This document shows positions 56,921 through 64,000 of a stretch of 64,000 nucleotides of DNA, piece after piece; position 1 is the stretch's first letter; each line of letters begins with the position of its first letter. The stretch is from Gelidibacter sediminis (GTDB lineage Bacteria; Bacteroidota; Bacteroidia; Flavobacteriales; Flavobacteriaceae). A model generated the notes under the pieces. The model had not been told where the DNA came from and ran no database searches. It saw only the letters and a program-made list of their open reading frames with translations. Both the position numbers and the translations under genes were made by a program. The stretch spans positions 496,001 through 560,000 of the forward strand of contig NZ_SOBW01000008.1 of NCBI RefSeq assembly GCF_004364975.1. The letters are read 5' to 3'.

Positions 56921-57460
56921 CTATAAATTTAAGGAATCTATAATGAAATCTGCACGTTTTGCAACAGTATCAAAAGGAATGTCAATTAAAGTGTAATTAA
57001 AGCGGTTATAGGTTTTTAAAAGGTGTTGATGGATAAGCTCTGACTGCTCAAAAGTTTCATAGCGCACACTGTCACTTTTAAAAATTTCTTTCCATGGTGC
57101 CAAAATAAATACAGCATCATAAGTGTTGTTTTGTGAGATCTGTATAAAATCTTCGGGGTACGCACTGCCAAAATAGTCCATATAGGCCAACACATCAGGA
57201 AGGCCTCTATCTAAAAAAACGGTACTATTTTTATAGTTATTTGCTTCAACAAATTGTTTGGCTCTGCCTTCTAACAGCATTTGACTGAAGAGTAAGGGTT
57301 GGGTCAAAAAGAGCTGATCTACCCCGCTTTTTCTAGCCTCAAGGGTTACTTGTCTCGATATTTCATCAAAACAAATGTGTCCCCTTTTCTTTAATTCGTC
57401 TATAATTGAAGACTTTCCAGTTCCTGGGCCACCCGTAATAACAATCTTTTTAGTGTTCAA
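56921..57460 (-). CDS. AAA_28-type P-loop ATPase
   Basis: A 179-residue single-domain P-loop protein starting with TTG at 57460. The Walker A is ITGGPGTGKSSIIDEL, the Walker B-like segment is NSTVFLDRGLPDVLAY, and a conserved FILAPWKEIFKSDSVRYETFEQ segment follows. It belongs to the AAA_28/NadR-like ATPase-kinase group of small bacterial P-loop proteins. The function is unknown. It overlaps the beginning of recQ, forming an AAA-recQ-fmt operon. Confidence 0.85.
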   Translation of the reverse strand: MNTKKIVITGGPGTGKSSIIDELKKRGHICFDEISRQVTLEARKSGVDQLFLTQPLLFSQMLLEGRAKQFVEANNYKNSTVFLDRGLPDVLAYMDYFGSAYPEDFIQISQNNTYDAVFILAPWKEIFKSDSVRYETFEQSELIHQHLLKTYNRFNYTLIDIPFDTVAKRADFIIDSLNL

Positions 57461-57552
57461 TTTGGCAAGGTTTTGGCAACAAAAATCGTAATTTTAATAG
57501 GAATTAAAAAATGTAAAGTAAAATGTATCTTTGCAGCTGAATCAGAATCAAT

Positions 57553-57846
57553 ATGAGCACAGATAAATCACAAGAAGAATTTTATAGTAAATTAAGGACG
57601 CAACTTTATGAAACTTCAAGTTGGCCCTCAGAATATCTTTATAAATTTATAGTCAAAACGGATGCCCAAAAAATAGAAAAAATAGAATCTATATTTAACA
57701 ATATGGGTGCCGTTATTAAAACCATCCCTTCAAAAAATGGAAATTATACCAGTGTTTCCATTAATGTACAGCTACCAACTCCTGAAGTGGTCATTGAGAA
57801 GTACAAGGAAGTGACAGATAAGGTGGAAGGCGTTATTACTTTGTAA
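57553..57846 (+). CDS. DUF493 (YbeD-like) protein
   Basis: A 97-residue protein with the DUF493 pattern: SWPSEYLYKFIVKT, IESIFNNMGAVIKTIPSKNGNYTSVSINVQLPTPEVVIEKYKEVTDKVEGVITL. This is a ferredoxin-like ACT-type fold; the E. coli relative YbeD has no settled function. It is divergent from the AAA ATPase gene, with a 92-base promoter region between them. Confidence 0.92.
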   Translation: MSTDKSQEEFYSKLRTQLYETSSWPSEYLYKFIVKTDAQKIEKIESIFNNMGAVIKTIPSKNGNYTSVSINVQLPTPEVVIEKYKEVTDKVEGVITL

Positions 57847-58107
57847 ATCATACAAAACGTTATAAAATTGTAAACCAACCTAATTGGACTAAGCACAAAA
57901 TCTTGGCTCGTTTGTGCTTTAAAGCTACGCGCCATGGGGTCAGTATACAGCTCTTTACATAAATATCAGGTCAGGATCAGGGCAAGTTAATTTACCTATT
58001 CAAGAAACTTTTAAACCACAATTAATATTTCTTTATTTTTTTTCGTATTTTGCAGACTTGCACAACGTACTCCGCTGCAAAGCAATTAACACTACACCAT
58101 TTATATT

Positions 58108-58758
58108 TTGATAGACAATTTAGAATACAATACTGAGCGTGAGCATTTGATCATTCCTGAATACGGAAGACATCTACAAAAAATGATCAATTACGCCAAA
58201 GAACGTCCTACCATTGAAGAACGTAATGAGGTGGCCAAAGCCATCATTTCTGTAATGGGCAATTTACAACCTCATTTAAGAGACGTGCCCGATTTTCAAC
58301 ACAAATTATGGGATCAGCTGTTTATTATGGCCGATTTTGATTTGGATGTTAATTCACCCTATCCCCAACCTTCAAAAGAGGAATTGCAAGCTCATCCAGA
58401 CCCTTTAGAATATCCGCAGAATTTCCCAAAATACCGATTCTATGGAAACAACATCAAAACTATGATTGACGTTGCGAATACCTGGGAAGAAGGTGATTTA
58501 AAGGAAGCTCTGATTTATACCATTGCCAACCACATGAAAAAATGTTTCCTAAACTGGAACAAAGACACTGTGGAAGATGATGTGATATTTAATCATTTGT
58601 ACGAATTGTCTGGGGGTAAAATCAATTTAAAGGTAGAAAATGAAGATTTATCTGATGCTTCTACATTAATGCGAAACAAGAAGAAGTACACCAATACCAG
58701 TAACAAAAAAACACACAGTAAAAAAAGCAATACCAACCGCAACAGAAAACGCTACTAA
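58108..58758 (+). CDS. DUF4290 family protein
   Basis: A 216-residue Bacteroidota-specific protein, starting with TTG at 58108 (no ATG fits before the conserved start DNLEYNTEREHLIIPEYGRHLQKMI). The body contains VAKAIISVMGNLQPHLRDVPDFQHKLWDQLFIMADFDLDVNSPYP; the last 40 residues are lysine- and asparagine-rich and likely disordered. The family occurs next to murA throughout the phylum and its role is unknown. Six bases separate it from murA. Confidence 0.9.
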   Translation: MIDNLEYNTEREHLIIPEYGRHLQKMINYAKERPTIEERNEVAKAIISVMGNLQPHLRDVPDFQHKLWDQLFIMADFDLDVNSPYPQPSKEELQAHPDPLEYPQNFPKYRFYGNNIKTMIDVANTWEEGDLKEALIYTIANHMKKCFLNWNKDTVEDDVIFNHLYELSGGKINLKVENEDLSDASTLMRNKKKYTNTSNKKTHSKKSNTNRNRKRY

Positions 58759-58764
58759 CCATAC

Positions 58765-60075
58765 ATGGCAACATTTATAATTGAAGGAGGTCATCAATTA
58801 AAAGGAAGTATCCAACCTCAAGGTGCAAAAAATGAAGCATTACAAATCTTATGTGCTGTTTTATTAACACCAGAAACTGTCACTATACATAATATTCCAG
58901 ACATCATAGATGTCAATAAACTCATTTCGCTGTTAGAAAAATTAGGTGTCAAAATCGAGAAGATTGGTTCTGGCTCTTATACGTTTAAGGCTGATGAAGT
59001 CAATATGAAATATCTCGAATCGGCCGAATTTAAGGAAGACGGTAAAGGATTGCGAGGTTCCATCATGATTGTTGGTCCGCTTTTAGCGCGTTTTGGAAAA
59101 GGGTATATCCCAAAGCCTGGAGGTGATAAGATTGGGCGACGAAGATTGGACACCCACTTTGAAGGCTTTATCAATTTAGGAGCAAAATTCCGTTACAACC
59201 GTGAAGAGCATTTTTATGGCGTAGAAGCTGACCGATTGAAAGGCGCATATATGCTGTTGGATGAAGCATCAGTAACAGGGACGGCCAATATTGTAATGGC
59301 TGCCGTTTTGGCAGAAGGCACAACTACTATTTATAATGCCGCCTGTGAGCCTTATTTGCAGCAATTATGTAAAATGCTCAACAGGATGGGCGCTAAGATC
59401 AGTGGTGTAGGCTCAAACATGCTTATTATTGAAGGTGTGGATAACTTAAAAGGTACTGATCATAAAATGCTTCCAGACATGATTGAAATTGGAAGTTGGA
59501 TAGGATTGGCTGCCATGACCAAAAGTGAACTGACCATTAAAAACGTGAGTTGGGATGATTTGGGACAAATTCCGGATGTGTTCAGAAAATTAGGAATTAC
59601 CGTTGAACGTAAAGGGGAAGATATTTACATCCCTGCGCATAAAGATGGTTATGAAATACAGAGTTATATTGACGGCTCAATATTAACGGTTGCTGATGCG
59701 CCTTGGCCTGGGTTTACGCCAGACTTGTTAAGTATTGTATTGGTTATTGCTACACAGGCTAGAGGTTCTGTGTTAGTGCACCAAAAAATGTTTGAGAGCC
59801 GATTGTTCTTCGTGGATAAGTTAATTGATATGGGGGCAAAAATTATACTTTGCGATCCGCATCGTGCCACCGTGATTGGACATGATTTTAAATCGAGTTT
59901 AAAAGCCACTACCATGACCTCGCCAGATATTAGAGCTGGGGTTTCCTTGTTAATTGCCGCTTTGTCTGCAAAAGGAACATCTACCATTCATAATATTGAA
60001 CAAATTGATCGTGGCTATGAGCGTATTGATGAGCGCTTAAGAGCCATCGGTGCAAAGATTACTAGGGTGAGTTAA
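58765..60075 (+). CDS. murA: UDP-N-acetylglucosamine 1-carboxyvinyltransferase
   Basis: A 436-residue enzyme for the first committed step of peptidoglycan synthesis, adding enolpyruvate to UDP-GlcNAc. The EPSP-synthase fold is complete: GGHQLKGSIQPQGAKNEALQILCAVLLTPE, GPLLARFGKGYIPKPGGDKIGRRRLDTHFEG, TSPDIRAGVSLLIAALSAKGTSTIHNIEQIDRGYE. The loop residue equivalent to the catalytic cysteine (Cys115 in E. coli) is aspartate D121, as in fosfomycin-insensitive MurA enzymes of other phyla. It is transcribed with the DUF4290 gene. Confidence 0.97.
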   Translation: MATFIIEGGHQLKGSIQPQGAKNEALQILCAVLLTPETVTIHNIPDIIDVNKLISLLEKLGVKIEKIGSGSYTFKADEVNMKYLESAEFKEDGKGLRGSIMIVGPLLARFGKGYIPKPGGDKIGRRRLDTHFEGFINLGAKFRYNREEHFYGVEADRLKGAYMLLDEASVTGTANIVMAAVLAEGTTTIYNAACEPYLQQLCKMLNRMGAKISGVGSNMLIIEGVDNLKGTDHKMLPDMIEIGSWIGLAAMTKSELTIKNVSWDDLGQIPDVFRKLGITVERKGEDIYIPAHKDGYEIQSYIDGSILTVADAPWPGFTPDLLSIVLVIATQARGSVLVHQKMFESRLFFVDKLIDMGAKIILCDPHRATVIGHDFKSSLKATTMTSPDIRAGVSLLIAALSAKGTSTIHNIEQIDRGYERIDERLRAIGAKITRVS

Positions 60076-60102
60076 TTGATCAAACCATAATCATACTATA
60101 AA

Positions 60103-60133
60103 AAAAACACCTCAAAGTATTGGGGTGTTTTTC
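60103..60133 (+). terminator. Rho-independent terminator of murA
   Basis: Stem AAACACCTCAA paired with TTGGGGTGTTT (one mismatch, 4-base loop) ending in TTTTT; placed 28 bases after the murA stop and also fit to stop the converging photolyase transcript. Confidence 0.88.
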
Positions 60134-60187
60134 GTTTTCTTAGGTACGGTGGGTGTAAAGTTAATTCGATTACGCACCGTAATTGTC

Positions 60188-61492
60188 TTAATTTAAAGCA
60201 CGCTTATAAGTTGCTAAACAGCGTTCGCGCGCTTCTTTATGGTCTACCATTTTATCAGGATACGTCAATTCCTGAAATTCTGGGACCCATTTACTAATGT
60301 ATTTTAAATCTTTGTCAAACTTTTCAATTTGTGTTGTCGGATTAAAAATTCTGAAATAAGGTGCGGCATCCACACCGCTACCCGCAACCCATTGCCAATT
60401 GCCAACATTGCTCGATAGTTCATAATCGTGCAGTTTTTCTGCAAAATAGGCTTCACCCCAACGCCAATCAATGAGTAAGTGCTTGCACAAAAAGCTGCCC
60501 ACTAGCATACGCACACGGTTGTGCATAAAACCTGTGGCATTTAATTGCCGCATCCCAGCATCTACTAACGGATAGCCCGTAGTGCCATTGCACCATTTTT
60601 TAAATTCAGCTTCATTATTGCGCCATTCAATCCGGTCATATTTGGGTTTAAAACTTTCCTCAACGGTATGAGGGAAATGCCATATTATTTGCATAAAAAA
60701 TTCACGCCAAATCAGTTCTTGCCAAAAGATTTCATTGTGTTCTGCAATGGCTTTTTTCATCATCTTACGCACGCTCACCGTCCCAAAGCGTAAGTGTGGT
60801 CCTAAACGGGAGGTGCCATCTTTAGCGGGAAAATTCCTTGTTTTTTCGTACGTTTGAATAAGTGTGGGTGTCACATCGTAGGGTTTGATCTCTTGAGAAG
60901 ATTTTTTAAAACTCATATCAGATAAAGTCAAATTAGGTAGACGTGTGTTTTTAACTAAATTGTCAAGATAGGAATTGGTATAAAAAATCTCCAAATCAAT
61001 GGTTTTGAACTTTTCCTTCCATACTTTCATATAAGGCGTATACACCACATACGGATCACCATCTTTCTTTACAACCTCATTTTTTTCAAAAATGACCTGA
61101 TCTTTAAAGGTTTTAAATACAATGGAATGCGTGTTGAACAATTCCGCTAGTTCGGCATCCCGTTTGGTGGCGTAAGGCTCATAATCGTGATTGGTAAACA
61201 CGGCAGAAATTTCATAGTCTTCAAGGAGCTGTTTATAAACCTCTAGAGGCTTCCCGTGAAACATGGCCAAACAACTCCCGTGGTCATTTTGAAGCGTATC
61301 GCGCATACGTTGTACAGTATCGTAAATAAACGTAACCCGTGCATCATCTTCAGGAAGTTCATCCAAAATATCAGTATCAAAAATAAAAATAGGCAAAACA
61401 GGTTGTTCCGATCTTAAGGCTTCATAGAATCCGACATTATCATCCAATCGTAAATCACGACGGAACCAGAAAATGGTCAAGGGAGTTTGCAT
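60188..61492 (-). CDS. phrB: Deoxyribodipyrimidine photolyase
   Basis: A 434-residue class I photolyase/cryptochrome protein. The N-terminal antenna domain begins TIFWFRRDLRLDDNVGF, and the FAD-binding domain has WREFFMQIIWHFP, WCNGTTGYPLVDAGMRQLNATGFMHNRVRMLVGSFLCKHLLIDWRWGE and SSNVGNWQWVAGSGVDAAPYFRIFNP, with the tryptophan and asparagine residues of light-driven DNA repair. This composition favours a CPD photolyase over a signalling cryptochrome. It is the last gene of a minus-strand run with an SRPBCC gene (1-base gap), tspO-like and glutathione peroxidase genes. Confidence 0.95.
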   Translation of the reverse strand: MQTPLTIFWFRRDLRLDDNVGFYEALRSEQPVLPIFIFDTDILDELPEDDARVTFIYDTVQRMRDTLQNDHGSCLAMFHGKPLEVYKQLLEDYEISAVFTNHDYEPYATKRDAELAELFNTHSIVFKTFKDQVIFEKNEVVKKDGDPYVVYTPYMKVWKEKFKTIDLEIFYTNSYLDNLVKNTRLPNLTLSDMSFKKSSQEIKPYDVTPTLIQTYEKTRNFPAKDGTSRLGPHLRFGTVSVRKMMKKAIAEHNEIFWQELIWREFFMQIIWHFPHTVEESFKPKYDRIEWRNNEAEFKKWCNGTTGYPLVDAGMRQLNATGFMHNRVRMLVGSFLCKHLLIDWRWGEAYFAEKLHDYELSSNVGNWQWVAGSGVDAAPYFRIFNPTTQIEKFDKDLKYISKWVPEFQELTYPDKMVDHKEARERCLATYKRALN

Positions 61493-61493
61493 A

Positions 61494-61973
61494 TTAATGG
61501 TGTTTTCTCATGTTATAGACTCCAAACAATTCCTCTAATTTTTGTGTCCGATAATTAAAAATCTCTTCCAATTTTGGTTTCACCAGTAGAGGATGCACCA
61601 ACTGTCCTAAACTACCGAAAGGAAGCTTATAGTCGATTATATCTTCCATTTCTACGCCTCCATCTATAGCTTTAATAAAGTGTTTGTGGTGCCACAGGTC
61701 ATAAGGTCCAAAACGTTGTTCATCTACAAAATATTGATTGGTAACACTATGGGTAATTTCCGTTACCCATTTGGTTTTGATACCTAATATGGGTGTTACA
61801 ATATACTGAATAATTTGGCCTGCAAACATAGGTCGGTCAGCACCAGAAAGAATATCAAAGCCCATATAATCTGGAGTAATGGTTTTTAGATTCTTCGGAT
61901 TTGATAAAAATTCCCATGCTGTTTCAATACTTATAGGAAGTTTTTGAGTTTTATGAAGAGTGTATATTTTCAT
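61494..61973 (-). CDS. SRPBCC-family protein (ligand-binding)
   Basis: A 159-residue START/SRPBCC fold protein: LPISIETAWEFLSNPKNLKTITPDYMGFDIL, GQIIQYIVTPILGIKTKWVTEITHS, FVDEQRFGPYDLWHHKHFIKAIDGGVEMEDIIDYKLPFGSLG and FNYRTQKLEELFG. Some members are annotated as cell-division inhibitors, but binding of a hydrophobic ligand is all the fold supports. Its proximity to the photolyase is common in Bacteroidota. Confidence 0.85.
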   Translation of the reverse strand: MKIYTLHKTQKLPISIETAWEFLSNPKNLKTITPDYMGFDILSGADRPMFAGQIIQYIVTPILGIKTKWVTEITHSVTNQYFVDEQRFGPYDLWHHKHFIKAIDGGVEMEDIIDYKLPFGSLGQLVHPLLVKPKLEEIFNYRTQKLEELFGVYNMRKHH

Positions 61974-61990
61974 AGCAATGTTGATGTCCT

Positions 61991-62452
61991 TTAATTATTG
62001 ATAAGGATGTATAGGTTGAGTGAGGTGGCTACAAAAATCCAAATGACGTAGGGGAGGATAAGGATGTTTTTAATTTTCATCACCTTAAAATAGGTGACTA
62101 AAAAAACGGTAATGATAAACGTCAGTGCGGTTATGATGATAAAACCTATAAAGAGCTGATATTGATTGAAAAAAACAAAATTCCAAGCCACATTTAATAC
62201 CACTTGCAGTGCAAATAAGGTGATGACTTTTTTAGTGGGCTGCTTTAAGTAGAGGAGTGCCATATATAAGGAAAAACACAACATAATAAGCGTCCAGGCG
62301 GCACCAAACATCCAATTGGGTGGTGTCCACGGGGCTTGATTTAGTGAAGTGTACCATTGGCTGGTGGCACCGTCTCCCATCAAGAAAACGCCTAGGCCTA
62401 ACGCACTGAAATTGATGACAAGAAAAAGAAGAAAGAACTTTAATGATTTCAT
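61991..62452 (-). CDS. tspO: TspO/MBR-family membrane protein
   Basis: A 153-residue protein with five hydrophobic segments, matching the TspO/translocator-protein family: SLNQAPWTPPNWMFGAAWTLIMLCFSLYMALLYL followed by LFALQVVLNVAWNFVFFNQYQLFIGFIIITALTF. The conserved PPNW, FGAAWT and NVAWNF patterns are present. TspO binds tetrapyrroles and porphyrins and influences stress responses. It stands next to photolyase and glutathione peroxidase genes, so a light- and oxidative-stress operon is likely. Confidence 0.93.
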   Translation of the reverse strand: MKSLKFFLLFLVINFSALGLGVFLMGDGATSQWYTSLNQAPWTPPNWMFGAAWTLIMLCFSLYMALLYLKQPTKKVITLFALQVVLNVAWNFVFFNQYQLFIGFIIITALTFIITVFLVTYFKVMKIKNILILPYVIWIFVATSLNLYILINN

Positions 62453-62461
62453 CAGTAGGCC

Positions 62462-62935
62462 TTACTTTAAATGCTTCGTGATTTTGGTGCTGGAGGGCTT
62501 CGTCAAGGAGTAAAAGTAATCAATCAACCGCCCTTCCTGATCAATCAAATACTTCTGGAAATTCCATTTCACTGAGGCGTTTTTGACGCCATTTTTTTCT
62601 TTGCTAGTCAGATATTGGTATAGTGGATGCTGCTGTTTGCCTTTCACGTCAACTTTTTCAGTCATCAAAAATGAGACCCCATAATTCAGATCACAAAAGG
62701 CGTTGATGTCTTTTGCATCACCCGGTTCTTGACCACCAAACTGATTGCAAGGCACGCCAATAATTACCAATTGATCCTTAAATTGCTCATATAAAGCTTG
62801 CAAATCTTTGTATTGCGGTGTAAAGCCACATTTGGAAGCCAAGTTTACAATAAGTATATACTTGCCTTTATAAGCACCTAAATTAATGGGCAAGCCCTGC
62901 AAACTATTAATTTGAATATCGTAAAATGAGGTCAA
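62462..62935 (-). CDS. Glutathione peroxidase-type thiol peroxidase
   Basis: A 157-residue enzyme starting with TTG at 62935. The GPx motifs are complete: NLASKCGFTPQYKDLQALYEQF (catalytic cysteine in place of selenocysteine), GVPCNQFGGQEPG (conserved Gln), and VKWNFQKYLID (conserved Trp-Asn). Bacterial non-seleno GPx enzymes usually use thioredoxin. It reduces hydroperoxides in the cytoplasm and starts the run tspO-SRPBCC-phrB. Confidence 0.93.
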   Translation of the reverse strand: MTSFYDIQINSLQGLPINLGAYKGKYILIVNLASKCGFTPQYKDLQALYEQFKDQLVIIGVPCNQFGGQEPGDAKDINAFCDLNYGVSFLMTEKVDVKGKQQHPLYQYLTSKEKNGVKNASVKWNFQKYLIDQEGRLIDYFYSLTKPSSTKITKHLK

Positions 62936-63175
62936 AGTGAGTTAGGTTTTAAGAAATTAATATAATACGACATAAGCTATAATGGCAATGATCGGAAGCT
63001 GTTATCGTTGCAACCTCAGTACAATAACTAAAAAGTGGTGAGTTTGCCTGACTACTTATAGCAGCTGCCTCCTCACCACCTTGATAATTTATTGCGTCCA
63101 ATAGATGTTTTGTTGACGCTAAGGCGCAGGATATGTCACGAAAATCTCCATAGAAAAACTGTCAATCTAACAGGT

Positions 63176-63400
63176 CTATGCTACTAAAGGTTTTCCGTTT
63201 AAGCGTTTTTCAACTTTGCGTTTTATAGCGGTCAAACGCTTCATGATGTCCATGATCTGTTCATCCTTCTTGCGTTTATAAATTTCATTTAAGCCTAAAA
63301 TTAATGTTTTAGCTTGTCTAGAAATTTCGATACGATCACTAGTGGATAGTGACTTCAATTTTCGTTGTTCAAATTCAAGTGCTTCATTAATAATGTCCAT
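63176..63400 (-). CDS. Small helical protein of unknown function
   Basis: A 74-residue highly charged protein beginning MDIINEALEFEQRKLKSLSTSDRIEISRQAKTLILGLNEIYKRKKDEQIMDIMKRLTAIKRKVEKRLNGKP, predicted almost fully alpha-helical. It lies 4 bases downstream of folE in the same direction, so it is part of that operon. I do not recognise the family; no metal or catalytic motif is visible. Confidence 0.7.
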   Translation of the reverse strand: MDIINEALEFEQRKLKSLSTSDRIEISRQAKTLILGLNEIYKRKKDEQIMDIMKRLTAIKRKVEKRLNGKPLVA

Positions 63401-63404
63401 AATC

Positions 63405-64000
63405 TTAATCTTTTAAATAATTTTGCAATTCGGCAATTTTTTGCGGTGTGCCAAATTTTCCACCGTAATGTGACGTTACTGTTGCAGACGCTTCATCTTT
63501 AATGCCTCTTGAGGAGACACATAAGTGTTTTGCATCAATAATAACAGCAACATCTTCAGTACCTAAAATATGCTTTAGTTCTTCTGCAATCTGATTGGTC
63601 AAACGTTCCTGTACTTGCGGACGTTGTGCGTAATACTGCACAATACGATTCAATTTTGAGAGCCCAATCACTTTTCCCGAAGAAATGTAAGCCACGTGTG
63701 CTTTTCCAAAAATGGGTACAAAATGATGTTCACAATTGGAATAAAGTGTAATATTTTTTTCAACCAACATCTGATTGTATTGATATGAATTCTCAAACAA
63801 AGTAATTTTTGGTTTGTTGGCTGGATTTAAACCTGAAAAGATTTCATCTATATACATTTTGGCAACGCGCTGTGGCGTGCCTTTTAACGAGTCATCACTT
63901 AAATCCAATCCCATCACATCCATAATTTCCTCAAAAAGTAACGCAATGCGTTGCTTCTTTACTTCATCAGAATGTTTAAAAGCATCAGGTTTTAATGGGG
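63405..64000 (-). CDS. folE: GTP cyclohydrolase I (partial, runs off the right edge)
   Basis: The visible 198 codons form the C-terminal part of GTP cyclohydrolase I, the first enzyme of tetrahydrofolate and queuosine-precursor synthesis. The frame is open to the window edge; the upstream codons read PLKPDAFKHSDEVKKQRIALLFEEIMDVMGLDLSDDSLKGTPQRVAKMY, so the ATG at 63923 is internal. Zinc and catalytic residues are present in LYSNCEHHFVPIFGKAHVAYIS and KHLCVSSRGIKDEASATVTSHYGG. About 20-30 N-terminal residues are missing from the window. Confidence 0.95.
   Translation of the reverse strand, partial: PLKPDAFKHSDEVKKQRIALLFEEIMDVMGLDLSDDSLKGTPQRVAKMYIDEIFSGLNPANKPKITLFENSYQYNQMLVEKNITLYSNCEHHFVPIFGKAHVAYISSGKVIGLSKLNRIVQYYAQRPQVQERLTNQIAEELKHILGTEDVAVIIDAKHLCVSSRGIKDEASATVTSHYGGKFGTPQKIAELQNYLKD

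Noticed and set aside
1-64000. CRISPR array
   Set aside because: No regularly spaced direct repeats of 24-40 bases were seen on reading the window; the only short tandem repeats are the 11-bp att-arm candidates.

Overview
The window is a low-GC chromosome segment from a member of the Bacteroidota, most likely a marine or environmental flavobacterium. This rests on the SusC/SusD pair, Bacteroidota-type promoters (TTTG ... TAnnTTTG), DUF4290 and START-like proteins, a BfmA-type mobilization protein and the DUF493/murA/fmt housekeeping context.

Layout. (1) 1-7.3 kb: a chromosomal cluster, mostly on the minus strand. It holds a GAF protein, a seven-repeat propeller lipoprotein, an alpha/beta hydrolase, a PAS histidine kinase overlapping a CheY-like receiver, and a DUF5694-like lipoprotein. 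(2) 7.308-51.444 kb: an integrated genomic island of about 44.1 kb. A perfect 17-bp direct repeat bounds it; the right copy lies in the anticodon region of an intact tRNA-Met gene (51403-51476, minus strand). A tyrosine recombinase sits just inside the left end. Both ends carry tandem 11-bp repeats (TGTTGTACCTA) that look like integrase arm-type sites. The right end carries a decayed second integrase, a 5'-truncated ORF, a hairpin-rich 1-kb gap, a BfmA-like gene and a second mobile-element gene. (3) 51.5-64 kb: ordinary housekeeping genes (START-like protein, class IV aminotransferase, YqgE, HU, fmt, recQ, AAA ATPase, DUF493, DUF4290, murA, photolyase, SRPBCC, TspO, glutathione peroxidase, and folE running off the right edge).

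The island cargo (9.1-47.9 kb) is one large polysaccharide utilization locus. It encodes an L-fucose/D-arabinose isomerase (FucI), an AraB-type ribulokinase, a LacI-family regulator, a FucP-type permease and a mutarotase-like lipoprotein. The degradative set is three GH29 proteins, a GH151-like protein, a GH141-like beta-helix protein, a GH116-like protein, two GH43-clan five-bladed-propeller proteins, a GH20 hexosaminidase and three GH172 (DUF2961) genes, one split by a nonsense codon. Two phosphoesterase-type enzymes, SusC/SusD and a GPH-type sugar symporter complete it. No sulfatase, fuculose-1-phosphate aldolase or lactaldehyde enzyme is visible.

My main interpretation is that the locus feeds on a D-arabinose-containing (possibly also L-fucose-containing) glycan. 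FucI converts D-arabinose to D-ribulose, and an AraB-type kinase can make D-ribulose 5-phosphate directly for the pentose phosphate pathway. GH172 is a family with known alpha-D-arabinofuranosidases, and beta-D-arabinopyranose mimics alpha-L-fucose for GH29. The locus appears to be controlled by its own LacI protein: six near-palindromic copies of GCTAAATCGATTTAGC lie upstream of fucI, the permease, susC (two copies 72 bp apart), the split GH172 gene and the second GH29 gene, and several overlap the promoter.
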